Shown one piece after another: positions 1 through 8,270 of a stretch of 64,000 bases of DNA; position 1 is the stretch's first letter, and the number at the start of each line of letters is the position of its first letter. The DNA comes from Chloroflexota bacterium (GTDB taxonomy: Bacteria; Chloroflexota; Ktedonobacteria; Ktedonobacterales; JADMIN01), in contig JAJPKE010000017.1 in NCBI GenBank assembly GCA_021323855.1, forward strand, positions 248,001 to 312,000. The letters are read 5' to 3'. The notes below the pieces were generated by a model, which saw nothing but the letters and a program-made list of their open reading frames with translations, did no database searches and was not told the DNA's origin. The position numbers and the translations under genes are program-made.

Positions 1-2
1 TG

Positions 3-1214
3 CACCTCTGCTGGATGCACTTCACCAGCGGACACCAGTTGCAACTGATGGAGGCAGTAGAGTGGGAGCGGGTGTACGAGCATTTGCCGCTGCTGACGAT
101 GGACGAGGAGACCGGGCGCGGCGTCATCCCGCGCTGGCGCGAAGAGATCGCGCATGCCCAGCTCGATGACTACTGGAAACCAATCTGCTACCAGGACAAG
201 TTCAGCCAGCTTACCGTTCCCACGCTGCACATCTCCGGCTGGTATGACGATGAGCAGGTGGGCACGCCGCTCAACTTCGCGCGCATCACTACGCAGGCGC
301 CCACCGAGGATGCGCGCCGTAGCCAGCGCCTGCTGATGGGACCGTGGGGCCACAATATCAATTCCACCGCCAAGCTGGGCGAGATAGACTTTGGCAGCGC
401 GGCGCTAATTGATCTGAGGGGCGAACAACTGGCCTGGTTCGACCGCTGGCTCAAACAGAACAATACAGGCGAGCGCGCAGAGGAGCCGGTCGCGCCTGCG
501 CGCATCTTCATCATGGGTGAGAATGCCTGGCGCGACGAACAGGAGTGGCCGCTTGCCCGCACGCAGTGGACACGCTATTATTTGCGGAGCAGTGGTATGG
601 CAAACAGTCGCTTCGGCGATGGCGCGCTCGCCCAGGAGACGCCAGCCGCAGCAGAGCCAGCCGATCACTATCGCTACGATCCCGCCCGCCCCACGCCCTT
701 CATCACTGAAGCGACCTCCAGCCAGATCGGTGGACCTGACGATTACGCCGCCGTCCAGCGCCGCGACGACCTGCTCGTCTTCCAGACGGAGCCGCTGGAA
801 CGTGAGATAGAGGTGACGGGACCGATCAGCGTCGAACTCTATGCCAGCTCCTCCGCGCCGGACACTGATTTCATGGCGATGCTGCTGGATGTCTGGCCGG
901 GCGGTTTCGCGCAGCGGCTCTGCGACGGCATGGTGCGGGCGCGCTTCCGCGAGGGAATGGATCAGCCGTCGCTCATCACGCCCGGCGAAGTCTACCGCTA
1001 TACGATTGACTGCTGGAACACGGCGCATCTCTTCCGCACCGGACATCGTATCGCCGTCCAGATTGCTTCAGCGGCTTTCCCCAAGTACGACCGCAACCTC
1101 AATACCGGCGCGGCGCTCGGCGTCACCAGCGAATTTGTGGTGGCCGAGCAGACCATCTATCACGATGAGGCGCACCCTTCGGCTCTCATCCTGCCGGTCA
1201 TCCCGCGCGCATAG
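3..1214 (+). CDS. CocE/NonD family hydrolase, 5' end outside window
   Basis: C-terminal two thirds of a CocE/NonD (X-Pro dipeptidyl-peptidase S15-like) alpha/beta hydrolase; the frame is open to the left edge, so the start and the nucleophile-serine region lie outside. The SGWYDD segment matches the part of the family that carries the catalytic Asp, and GPWGH carries the His. The last ~200 residues look like the family's jelly-roll domain (ISVELYASSSAPDTDF, then TGHRIAVQIASAAFP). Family members cleave esters or amides such as acylated dipeptides or cocaine-like esters; the substrate here cannot be told. Family identity is confident. Confidence 0.9.
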   Translation, partial: HLCWMHFTSGHQLQLMEAVEWERVYEHLPLLTMDEETGRGVIPRWREEIAHAQLDDYWKPICYQDKFSQLTVPTLHISGWYDDEQVGTPLNFARITTQAPTEDARRSQRLLMGPWGHNINSTAKLGEIDFGSAALIDLRGEQLAWFDRWLKQNNTGERAEEPVAPARIFIMGENAWRDEQEWPLARTQWTRYYLRSSGMANSRFGDGALAQETPAAAEPADHYRYDPARPTPFITEATSSQIGGPDDYAAVQRRDDLLVFQTEPLEREIEVTGPISVELYASSSAPDTDFMAMLLDVWPGGFAQRLCDGMVRARFREGMDQPSLITPGEVYRYTIDCWNTAHLFRTGHRIAVQIASAAFPKYDRNLNTGAALGVTSEFVVAEQTIYHDEAHPSALILPVIPRA

Positions 1215-1263
1215 GCGATTTTTCTATCTCCACTCACTTTTGCGAATTTCTCACCTGGACCTC

Positions 1264-1322
1264 TTGACAGGTACGAGATTCGCTGGTATCATTTCCATAC
1301 CGACTGATGAGTATGGAAATGA
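1264..1322 (+). promoter_or_regulatory. Promoter with overlapping operator for the MFS gene
   Basis: TTGACA at 1264-1269 and TATCAT at 1287-1292 are 17 bp apart. A perfect inverted repeat with 12-bp arms (1289-1300 TCATTTCCATAC; 1311-1322 its complement) overlaps the -10 and the likely start of transcription. A repressor bound there would block initiation. No regulator gene is adjacent. Confidence 0.7.
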
Positions 1323-1346
1323 AATGTCTCTCATGGTTGGCCATAG

Positions 1347-1368
1347 ATATACTAACTGGTCGGTATAT
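1347..1368. promoter_or_regulatory. Second dyad operator, TetR-like
   Basis: A 22-bp imperfect palindrome with outer arms ATATAC/GTATAT around the core AACTGGTC. Its form resembles TetR-family sites. It lies in the leader of the MFS gene, about 100 bp before the start codon. Confidence 0.45.
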
Positions 1369-1471
1369 TTTTCGTTCTCTGCCCATCAATCTCAACACCG
1401 GTCGAGACGGCAGGCTCTCCGAGCCATACAACACGTTCATACACCATCACGAATATGACGGAGAAGAACGC

Positions 1472-2923
1472 ATGCTGCACGAAGACACCAGCGCCACGCC
1501 AGCGCAGGGCGATCAGAATGATCTCCATGCGCAGACGGCGGGCGCAGCCATACCCACCACAACCAGACCATCCCTCTCACTCGTCCCGGCGGCGGACGAG
1601 TATGTCGAGGCGCAACCACCACAATCTGAGCAGCCGAAGAAGCGCCGCCTGGCGTTTTTCGCACCGATGCGCATTGGCAACTTCCGCCTGCTGATCGGCG
1701 GCCAGACCATTTCGCGCCTGGGCGACCAGTTCTATTTCATTGCGATTCCCTGGCTGGTCCTCCGCGCCACCAGCAATCCTATCGCGCTCTCGCTGGTATT
1801 GGGCTTCGCCTCGATCACATTAGGTCTCTTCACGCTCATCGGCGGCGTGCTGGCGGACCGCTATGGCCCGCGTACATTGATGCTCGGCTCAGATATTGCG
1901 CGCTTCATCATCATGGCGGCGCTGGCGGCGCTGGCCATCCTGACGACGCCACCGCTCTGGGCGATCACGGCGCTCTCGGCGCTGCTGGGCGTGGCAGGCG
2001 GTCTCTTCTATCCAGCCTCCGGCGCAATGACGCCGAATCTCGTGCCAACCGAGGATTTACAGGCGGCCAATAGCTTCGAGCAACTGACCTTCCAGTCGAG
2101 CAACTTCGTTGGGCCGGGCATTGCTGGCGTCATCCTCAGCATCACCCGCCTAGCGTTTGGCTTTGTCGTGGATACGGTCAGCTTCCTGGCCTCGGTCATC
2201 ACGCTGTTCCTCATTCGCATGCCCGCGCGCTCGCAGGCTGCGGCGACTACTGTGTCAGCCACAACTGCTACGGCGGCAGGCGACGGCCAACCCGCACAGC
2301 CAGGCAAAAAGCAAGGGGGATTGGCAGCATTTGGCGAGGCGCTGGGTTTTCTGCGAAGCAATCCGTTCCTGCTGACGCTCTTCGGCCTCTCGTTCATCGG
2401 CAACTTCGCCGTCGGCGGTCTCTTTGAGGTGGCGCTGCCGCTGCTCTTCAAACAGCGCGTGGGTGTCGTTGCCGGTCCGCAGGCGCTTGGTCTGGCGATT
2501 GGTGGCTTCGGCCTGGGGTCCATCATCGGCGCGGTGATTGCTGGCGTGGCGAGCAAGATACATCACAAGTCGCTGGTTGCGCTTGCCATTCTACTGCCGA
2601 CCATCGTGATGATGGCTGCCATTCCGTTCATCGGCGGCACCCTGTCGGTAGCGGGGTTGATGGCGGGGATCGGCGTGTTCCTCGGCATCAGCAACGTCCT
2701 CATCATCACCGTCATGCAGACGTTGATCCCGTTGGACATGATGGGCCGCATGATGAGCCTGATGATGCTGGGCAGTCTCATCGGTTCGCCGCTCTCGATC
2801 TTCGCCTATGGCGCAGCGGCCACCGTCGTCGCCTTGCCGCTGCTCTTCATCGCGGGCGGTGCGCTGATGGGCGTCGCTCTCCTTATCGGCCTGACACAGA
2901 AGACGATGTGGCAAGCCGCCTGA
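1472..2923 (+). CDS. MFS transporter (EntS/MFS_3-like exporter)
   Basis: A 483-residue integral membrane protein of the major facilitator superfamily. An N-terminal ~60-residue polar stretch precedes about 12 hydrophobic segments. The loop after the second segment holds GGVLADRYGPR, the MFS motif A, and a charged Q/G/K-rich loop divides the halves. Similarity in style to EntS-type exporters suggests efflux of a small molecule, but the substrate is not visible. ATG at 1472 is chosen because GGAGAAG lies just upstream; an in-frame ATG at 1307 would fall inside the promoter/operator region. The two operators upstream suggest inducible expression. A long hairpin follows the stop. Confidence 0.9.
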   Translation: MLHEDTSATPAQGDQNDLHAQTAGAAIPTTTRPSLSLVPAADEYVEAQPPQSEQPKKRRLAFFAPMRIGNFRLLIGGQTISRLGDQFYFIAIPWLVLRATSNPIALSLVLGFASITLGLFTLIGGVLADRYGPRTLMLGSDIARFIIMAALAALAILTTPPLWAITALSALLGVAGGLFYPASGAMTPNLVPTEDLQAANSFEQLTFQSSNFVGPGIAGVILSITRLAFGFVVDTVSFLASVITLFLIRMPARSQAAATTVSATTATAAGDGQPAQPGKKQGGLAAFGEALGFLRSNPFLLTLFGLSFIGNFAVGGLFEVALPLLFKQRVGVVAGPQALGLAIGGFGLGSIIGAVIAGVASKIHHKSLVALAILLPTIVMMAAIPFIGGTLSVAGLMAGIGVFLGISNVLIITVMQTLIPLDMMGRMMSLMMLGSLIGSPLSIFAYGAAATVVALPLLFIAGGALMGVALLIGLTQKTMWQAA

Positions 2924-2937
2924 TATTCCCCATAATA

Positions 2938-2981
2938 GTATGCCAATGGAGCGGACAGAACTGTCCACTCCATTGGCATAC
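2938..2981. terminator. Long hairpin between convergent genes
   Basis: Arms of 21 nt (2938-2958 and 2961-2981) pair with one mismatch around a 2-nt loop. No T-run follows on either strand. It sits between the MFS stop and the stop of the leftward DUF4388-like gene, so it is probably a bidirectional terminator or a roadblock. Confidence 0.55.
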
Positions 2982-3010
2982 GGTGTATATGCAGTTATTG
3001 TGCGGCGGCG

Positions 3011-4027
3011 CTACACAGCGATGGCCAGCCCAAGCTGCGCCAGCGAAGCGCTGAAGGGGCGCGCAGCGGTCACGAGGATGCGATGCGCCTCCTCCTGGCC
3101 CACCAACGACGCACAGCGATTCTCGAAGCTGGTCAGCAGCGTGGCGATGGCGTCGGCGATATCCGACAGCGGAAAGGCAAGGACCCGCTGCCCCTGCATC
3201 GGCGAGAGCCAGCCCGTCGCGTCTATCTCCAGCATACGCAGCGGCGGCTGTTTGACGGCGCCATATGCCAGCGCCTGCCGGATCAAGCCATCTGCCGTGT
3301 CTTTTCCGACGATGGCGCCCGCCTGTTCAACTGCCTGGCGCACGACGAGCGCCAGCAATTGCCACTGCGAATCGGCAAGATAGTCGCCGGGATTGGCGGA
3401 GGCAATGGGAATCGTCTGCATATCGCTGAAGAGTTCAAAGCCCCCCGACTCATCCGGCGGCTGCGGCCCATTAGCAAAGTTGGCAAGTGATGGCGACTGC
3501 GAAGGCCAGTGCTGTTGCGCCGCTGGCATCTCTGGTATCTCTACTGGCTCGCGTCCACCCACGCCAACGCCAACGCCAGCATATGGCGCATACGGAGGCG
3601 TCTGCGGGGGATAGGGCGACGGTGGTTGCGTGTACAGATTTTGCGTCGGAACATCGTAGTACGGCGGCGAGGGCGCTCTGGAAGGCTGCGCGCTCGGTGG
3701 GGGTGGCGCAATGACGCCGCGCCGCTCCAATTCCTGAAGCGCGGTATCCAACGCCTGCTCCAACGAGGGATTCAGCCCTTCGTTCTCCTGGCCCTCCGGT
3801 AGATCATCCTCGCGGATGGCCCCTTGATCCCAGGAAATCAGGTCCTCGAACGATTTGAGCGCCGTCTCTTTGTGTCCTTGAACACGTGTCAGATGGCCAC
3901 GCTCGAAGTACAGGTGTATCAGCCCGAAACGCTCGGTGTTGCGCAACACCAGGCGCAAGGTCCGGTGCTGCGCGCGAATCGCCGCGATATCAGCAGACAA
4001 ACGAGACAACGGGTGGCTATGCTCCAT
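3011..4027 (-). CDS. DUF4388-like protein with proline-rich linker
   Basis: A 338-residue protein. Residues ~20-75 (LRLVLRNTERFGLIHLYFE, then GHKETALKSFEDLISWDQG) resemble the DUF4388/PATAN-type domain of bacterial regulators. A Pro/Tyr/Gly-rich linker (~105-165) leads to a C-terminal ~110-residue alpha/beta region that I do not recognise. No membrane segment or signal is seen. ATG at 4027 has AAGGAAA seven bases upstream. The gene is 46 bp downstream of the membrane protease gene on the same strand, and both have PYG-type low-complexity linkers, so they probably form an operon. Role unknown; a signalling or surface-regulation link is only a guess. Confidence 0.7.
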   Translation of the reverse strand: MEHSHPLSRLSADIAAIRAQHRTLRLVLRNTERFGLIHLYFERGHLTRVQGHKETALKSFEDLISWDQGAIREDDLPEGQENEGLNPSLEQALDTALQELERRGVIAPPPPSAQPSRAPSPPYYDVPTQNLYTQPPSPYPPQTPPYAPYAGVGVGVGGREPVEIPEMPAAQQHWPSQSPSLANFANGPQPPDESGGFELFSDMQTIPIASANPGDYLADSQWQLLALVVRQAVEQAGAIVGKDTADGLIRQALAYGAVKQPPLRMLEIDATGWLSPMQGQRVLAFPLSDIADAIATLLTSFENRCASLVGQEEAHRILVTAARPFSASLAQLGLAIAV

Positions 4028-4073
4028 GTCGGTTTCCTTCAGGCAAGTTGATCTGGCAATGACGCCACAGCGA

Positions 4074-6146
4074 CTACTGCTGACTGGACCGATAGGCCGC
4101 GTTGTCAGATGCGCGCGGCATGCCGCACACAGGGCAGTATTGCTCGTTGGAGGTCATGGCGTGACCGTTGACGCAGGTGTCGCGCCGTGGAGTTGCAGTT
4201 GTGCCGCCGCCGGTGGCAGCACCATCTCCATTATGCCCATACACGTTTGGCGCTCCCAGACCACTAGACCCATTAGTCCCACCTGCCCCAGGACCAGCAT
4301 ACCCGTCCTGCGGATACAGCGGCGACGGCGATGGATTGCTCGGCGCGCTCGGAGTGCGTTGCGCCGGTGGATTGCTCCCATTGAACGCGCCGGCTGGCAT
4401 CTGTCCCATTGGCGCTCCGGCCATCAGGTCACGCATCTGCTGTGCATCCAGCACAGCGGGTGTATTGGACATAGCGACCGGCGTGGGCGATTGCGCTGGC
4501 GTTCCTGCCGCTCCATTTGCTGCTCCATTTGAGCCGGGTTGTGCTGGCAGGCCGAGTGTTGGCCGGTAGATACCCTGGCTCTGCGGGCCATAGCCGCCGT
4601 AGCCATAGGGGCTTTGCGGAGTCGAAGGACCGTAGCCAGGTGGATAGCTGCCATAACCACCATACGAGCCATAGGGACCATAGGGACCATATGAGCCGTA
4701 GGGGTTGGGAGCCGCAGCCGGGGCAAGCGCAGCCTGTTGCGCCTGCTGCTTGCGGCGACGGCGCATCAGCAACAGCACAATTACCAGGATGACCAATGCC
4801 AGCAGCGCGACCCCCAGCGCGACGATCACCACAAGGTTTGATCCGCTGCCAAACGTACTTTCGGTCAGCGCCGCCTGGTCGGCATAATGCTTATAAGGAA
4901 GGATGCCCTGGAAGTTTGGATAGCGTGCGCTCAACGCATCGAGTTCCTGTGAAGCCGTATGCCAGTGGCCGCTGGCCGTCGAGGCATAGTCCATAAACGC
5001 CTGCTGCCAGAGCTTCTCAAAGGTGCCGGGGCGCGTATCTATGCCCTGGCCGGTGATGAGTTCATGGGCGCTATTGCTGGACCGCAAGAAGAAATTGCCA
5101 ATCGGGTCGTCGCTGCCACTATAGCTCACAATGCCCACGAGATTGCCGTTCACATCAATGGCTGGCCCGCCGCTGTCGCCGTGTTCGATGCCGCCGCTGA
5201 CCTGAATCAAACTTTCGCCGTCGTCGTTCGTCTTGATCGCCGTCACCGTCAGATTTGTGACCGTCGGCGTCACCAGGTCTGAGGTATCGTAGGTTGCGTC
5301 AGGATGGTTGGCGTCGGCGTTGCCAGGAAACCCAATCACGGCAAGGTGATCTTCTACCGCGACATTATCAGAGTTGCCCAGCGGCACGCTTGGCGTATCC
5401 GTCAACGGGACATGCAGCAGCGCAACGTCGTTCTGAGTGAACGAACTGGTGCCTTCGAGCGTCGCTGTCAGCGATGTGCCAGCCATCAACGCCTTCAGGA
5501 GATCATCGGACTGCGACAGGCCATTTGTGATTGGCCCGGTATAGGTGGTATTCTGCCAGACCAGATATTGCGGCGGGGAATACGCTGTGGTGAAGGGAAT
5601 GCCGGATGCTGACACAGTATCGTAGGAGATGTCGTTCGCTGTGACATAGCCCGCCAGATGCAGGCAACTGGCGTTAGCATTGAACAGGTCTGCAATCTGT
5701 TGCGCCAGCGCCTGGAAGATCGTTTGATCGAGATCAGCTTTTGCAATATCCACGACATGATCGGCGGTCAGGATATCGCCATTGGCGCTGATGAAAGCGC
5801 CGGAGCCGAGGCCGCCGAAGGTGATTTGCTTGCCGCCGCTGGGCAGGGTATCGGCCTGGCCACAGATATCAAAGGTAATCGTCCCGTGGTAGAGCGTTGC
5901 CACGCGCACGATGGCTGGTTCCGCAATATCAATCGAACGAATGGCAGGGTCACTGAAGTTGCCGCCCGGCGGTCTGCCTGCCGCAGCAGCGGGCAACGCA
6001 GCAAACACCGATATGGTCACTGCCAGCAACACGGCGGCTGCCATGCTGGTGATGGGCCAGCGAGGCCGGCGTCGCCACGATTGGCCGGAGGAAGCGGTGT
6101 GACCAGAGATTCCTGGCCTGGTCCTTGAGTTCGGGAAACGTCTCAC
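4074..6146 (-). CDS. Membrane-anchored trypsin-like serine protease with C-terminal zinc ribbon
   Basis: 690 residues. An N-terminal hydrophobic signal (about 33-56, ending ALPAAAA) leads to an extracytoplasmic chymotrypsin-fold domain with catalytic His130 (TADHVVD), Asp240 (QNDVALL) and Ser325 (GDSGGPAI), as in HtrA/DegP-type proteases. No clear PDZ domain is seen. One transmembrane helix (about 433-455) precedes RRRRK. After it comes a long cytoplasmic Gly/Tyr/Pro-rich tail of PYGPYG repeats and a final zinc ribbon (CVNGH, then CPVCG). The start is GTG at 6146, with AAAGGGG upstream. The outside-protease, inside-zinc-ribbon layout suggests a sensor or quality-control protease; that is inference. 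Confidence 0.9.
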   Translation of the reverse strand: MRRFPNSRTRPGISGHTASSGQSWRRRPRWPITSMAAAVLLAVTISVFAALPAAAAGRPPGGNFSDPAIRSIDIAEPAIVRVATLYHGTITFDICGQADTLPSGGKQITFGGLGSGAFISANGDILTADHVVDIAKADLDQTIFQALAQQIADLFNANASCLHLAGYVTANDISYDTVSASGIPFTTAYSPPQYLVWQNTTYTGPITNGLSQSDDLLKALMAGTSLTATLEGTSSFTQNDVALLHVPLTDTPSVPLGNSDNVAVEDHLAVIGFPGNADANHPDATYDTSDLVTPTVTNLTVTAIKTNDDGESLIQVSGGIEHGDSGGPAIDVNGNLVGIVSYSGSDDPIGNFFLRSSNSAHELITGQGIDTRPGTFEKLWQQAFMDYASTASGHWHTASQELDALSARYPNFQGILPYKHYADQAALTESTFGSGSNLVVIVALGVALLALVILVIVLLLMRRRRKQQAQQAALAPAAAPNPYGSYGPYGPYGSYGGYGSYPPGYGPSTPQSPYGYGGYGPQSQGIYRPTLGLPAQPGSNGAANGAAGTPAQSPTPVAMSNTPAVLDAQQMRDLMAGAPMGQMPAGAFNGSNPPAQRTPSAPSNPSPSPLYPQDGYAGPGAGGTNGSSGLGAPNVYGHNGDGAATGGGTTATPRRDTCVNGHAMTSNEQYCPVCGMPRASDNAAYRSSQQ

Positions 6147-6156
6147 GCTTGATAAA

Positions 6157-6566
6157 TCCCCTTTATCCTGAAAAACCGGCAGTACCGTGTCCGCGCGACT
6201 CTACGCGCCTCTCTACTTCCCAGCATTGCCCGTACCAGTGGCCCGCCGCCGATGCCAACCGTGCGAACCACGGGTTCCATACGCTACGCATCGTGCTGCC
6301 TCGATATCTCGATCTCGATATGAAGAACGAAGGACTTCTTGCATGATAGCATAGGTGTCATCTTCTCGCCTGAATCGTAGGCCGCATGACGACGTACATG
6401 CAACGAACACGGGAGCGCCGAAAGGTGTTGAGAGAGAAACGATGTGGAGATGAGGAGGAGATGTGGAGATGAGAAACCTGAATGGGACAGGGAAGCGACC
6501 GGGCATGATCTCCCGGTCGCCTCGATGGCATGCGCAATGCAACCATCCTGCTAGACAACGCTCTCA
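6157..6566. other. Intergenic, nothing recognised
   Basis: About 410 bp between two leftward genes. Short open frames here lack family features or good ribosome sites. The right part is purine-rich (GATGTGGAGATGAGGAG). It may hold the promoter of the protease gene, but no clear -35/-10 pair was found. Confidence 0.5.
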
Positions 6567-6875
6567 TCACGAACGTTGCGTGGCGCGTACCCGCTCATAA
6601 CAGTCGCTGCAATAGACTGGCCGGTCATTGCGCGGCAGGAAGGGCACTTTGGCCTCTTTGCCACATTCGGCGCACATGACGGTATGCAGTTCACGGGGTA
6701 CGCGCTCACCAGAGGTGCGCGCCATCATCTTGCTCTGCCGGTGTTGTTGCCGGCAACTGGGGCAACGGCCTGGCTCGTTCTGCAAGCCTTTCTGCTGATA
6801 AAACTCCTGTTCACCGGCGCTAAAGATGAATTCCTGGCCGCATTCACGACACTGAAGCGTCTTGTCTTCAAACAT
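6567..6875 (-). CDS. Double zinc-ribbon protein (zf-trcl / CxxC-x17-CxxC type)
   Basis: About 102 residues from ATG 6875, which has GGAGG upstream. The first module (LQCRECGQEFIFSAGEQEFY, then CPSCR) is typical of small bacterial zinc-ribbon proteins of the zf-trcl kind. The second (MCAECGKEAKVPF, then VYCSDCYERVR) matches the CxxC-x17-CxxC domain. Both have intact cysteine pairs. Function is unknown in the family; nucleic-acid or protein binding is assumed. A longer form beginning with GTG at 6920 is possible, but its extra residues look non-conserved. Confidence 0.85.
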   Translation of the reverse strand: MFEDKTLQCRECGQEFIFSAGEQEFYQQKGLQNEPGRCPSCRQQHRQSKMMARTSGERVPRELHTVMCAECGKEAKVPFLPRNDRPVYCSDCYERVRATQRS

Positions 6876-7101
6876 GCTTGCCGCACCCTCCGCAGAAACG
6901 CTGCTCTCCCCAACATACACGCCAGACCACGCTGGAACGCACCAGACTTGCGCGCCGCGTGACCCCTGCGTGATGCTGGAATAGACCGAGATCGGTCGTT
7001 TGCACGCCCGGCCATATGGCTACATTGCTGCTGCGTTCTCCGGTCGAGCGTGCGCCCAGGATACACTATTCTATTCTTCTTGGCAATAACGAATTTTGCG
7101 T

Positions 7102-7145
7102 CCTCACCCCCGGCCCCTCTCCTTGCGAGAAGAGGGGAGCGCAGG
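7102..7145. repeat. G/C-rich palindromic repeat, copy 1
   Basis: CCCCTCTCC, then a short loop, then GGAGAGGGG-type arms flanked by CACCCCCGGCC: the REP-like family found at eight loci in this window. It lies in the gap upstream of the zinc-ribbon gene. Confidence 0.75.
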
Positions 7146-7192
7146 CGAACGGTTGTGGCGAGGGGCAAGAGATTCATCCGGCCATGCCCACC

Positions 7193-7870
7193 TCATCCAC
7201 CGCGTCGCAGCAGGAGCAGCACCGCGCCGATATGGCCGCAGGCGTCGCCCTGGCGTTTGCCCAGCGGACAGTCACAGGTGAGATGCCGTGGCTGGCGGAC
7301 CCGCATACGCACGATGAAGGGACGCCCCGGCTGGTAGAAGGGGCTGGCGGTGTTGAGTGGGGTAGCGTTGGCCGGTGGCACACTGGCGCGAAAGAGGCGG
7401 TCGCCGCTGGCGGAGGGGGCGCGCTGGCCGCTCATGGGTTCCGCGATCACGCCAAAAGTGCTCGCCAGCCAGATTGCCGCTTCATCTCGGAAATCCAGTC
7501 CGATGAGCAGGCTGCCCGCGCTCAGGGGATCGCGTGGTGGGAAGGCCCCCACCCCCAGCCCCTCCCCCGTGCGCGGGAGAGGGGAGTGCGGGCGCCGGTG
7601 GTCAAGCGGGCGCGGGAGAGGGGAGCCGGAGATGCGGCGCAGAGCGGGGACGTGCGCAGTGATGTCTGCTCCTAGACGGCGAAAGAGATGGGTAAAGAGA
7701 CGAGTGAGGAGCGCGAAGAAGGTGGAGAGCCTGCCCTGTGGCGCGGTTGAGTGTACCGGGTGCAGCGGACGAGCCAATGGAGCTGAACGTGCTGGATAGG
7801 GCGACTGCGCTGAGTGTCGTGACCGTGCTGACGGTGCCGATTGTGGCGAGGAGACGTGAGACCTGCCCAT
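7193..7870 (-). pseudogene. SWIM zinc-finger protein, probably degraded or repeat-invaded
   Basis: The last ~45 residues contain a clear SWIM-type zinc finger (LTCDCPLGKRQGDACGHIG: CxC, then CxH) of the kind found in proteins next to SNF2 helicases. The middle of the frame (about residues 95-110) reads SPLPRTGEGLGVGAF, which is simply the translation of a G/C-rich repeat. The first half is Arg/Ser/Pro-rich and unlike a protein domain, while another leftward frame from ATG 7934 looks more natural at its start. I infer a frameshift plus a repeat insertion. A functional protein with an in-frame repeat is the alternative. Confidence 0.5.
7546..7590. repeat. G/C-rich palindromic repeat, copy 2 (inside the SWIM frame)
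   Basis: CCCCCACCCCCAGCCCCTCC, then CCGTGCGCGG, then GAGAGGGGAG. Same family as copy 1. It keeps the leftward frame open and is translated as SPLPRTGEGLGVGAF. Confidence 0.75.
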
Positions 7871-8068
7871 ACGAAAGCGCCTGTGACCTTTCTCGCGCGC
7901 TCCGTCCGGGCTGCCTCATGCGTTTGTCAAACACTGTTCCACAATGGCTCAGGATTACTCACGGCTGCTGATTGCTGTCGTGGCTTGCTCGTTGCCATCC
8001 GCTGAGCCGATGGGCTAACATGGGAACCGTGTTGGGTTGCGAGGTGCTTAAAACGGATTGCGCGACTA

Positions 8069-8115
8069 CAACGACCTTCTGGTGTTTTTGGCACTGGAAG
8101 GTCATCGTTGTTTTT
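8069..8115 (+). terminator. Orphan terminator-like hairpin
   Basis: Arms CAACGACCTTC (8069-8079) and 8097-8110 pair with one 3-nt bulge, followed directly by TTTTT (8111-8115). No rightward gene ends nearby. It could end an unannotated small RNA or protect tgt from read-through. Apart from this and the tgt -10, nothing is recognised from 7940 to 8270. Confidence 0.35.
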
Positions 8116-8198
8116 GCGGGGAAAGCCAGTTGCTCTCCCTCTGAAGCAAACAGTACCATAGCGACGCCCGTTTGTCAATGGCTGGGAGACCTCACCAA

Positions 8199-8209
8199 TG
8201 GCGTACAAT
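8199..8209 (+). promoter_or_regulatory. Candidate TGG-N2-TACAAT -10 element of tgt
   Basis: TGGCGTACAAT without a -35 at the normal distance. The 14-nt string CAATGGCGTACAAT (8196-8209) recurs exactly before the GNAT gene at 56370-56383. Confidence 0.4.
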
Positions 8210-8270
8210 ACACAATGCAGCGCCGCCGCGCGCAAGACGCCCACTGGCCAAACATTGGAATGAGGATGAC

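Noticed and set aside
7546..7590. Sortase-type LPxTG motif (LPRTGE) in frames near 7550, 22050, 26200 and 27060
   Set aside because: It is only the translation of the G/C-rich palindromic repeat in several frames and strands, with no membrane tail after it.
7016..7675. Rightward 219-codon frame over the SWIM remnant
   Set aside because: Consists largely of repeat translation (HPQPLPRARERG) and has no ribosome site or domain.
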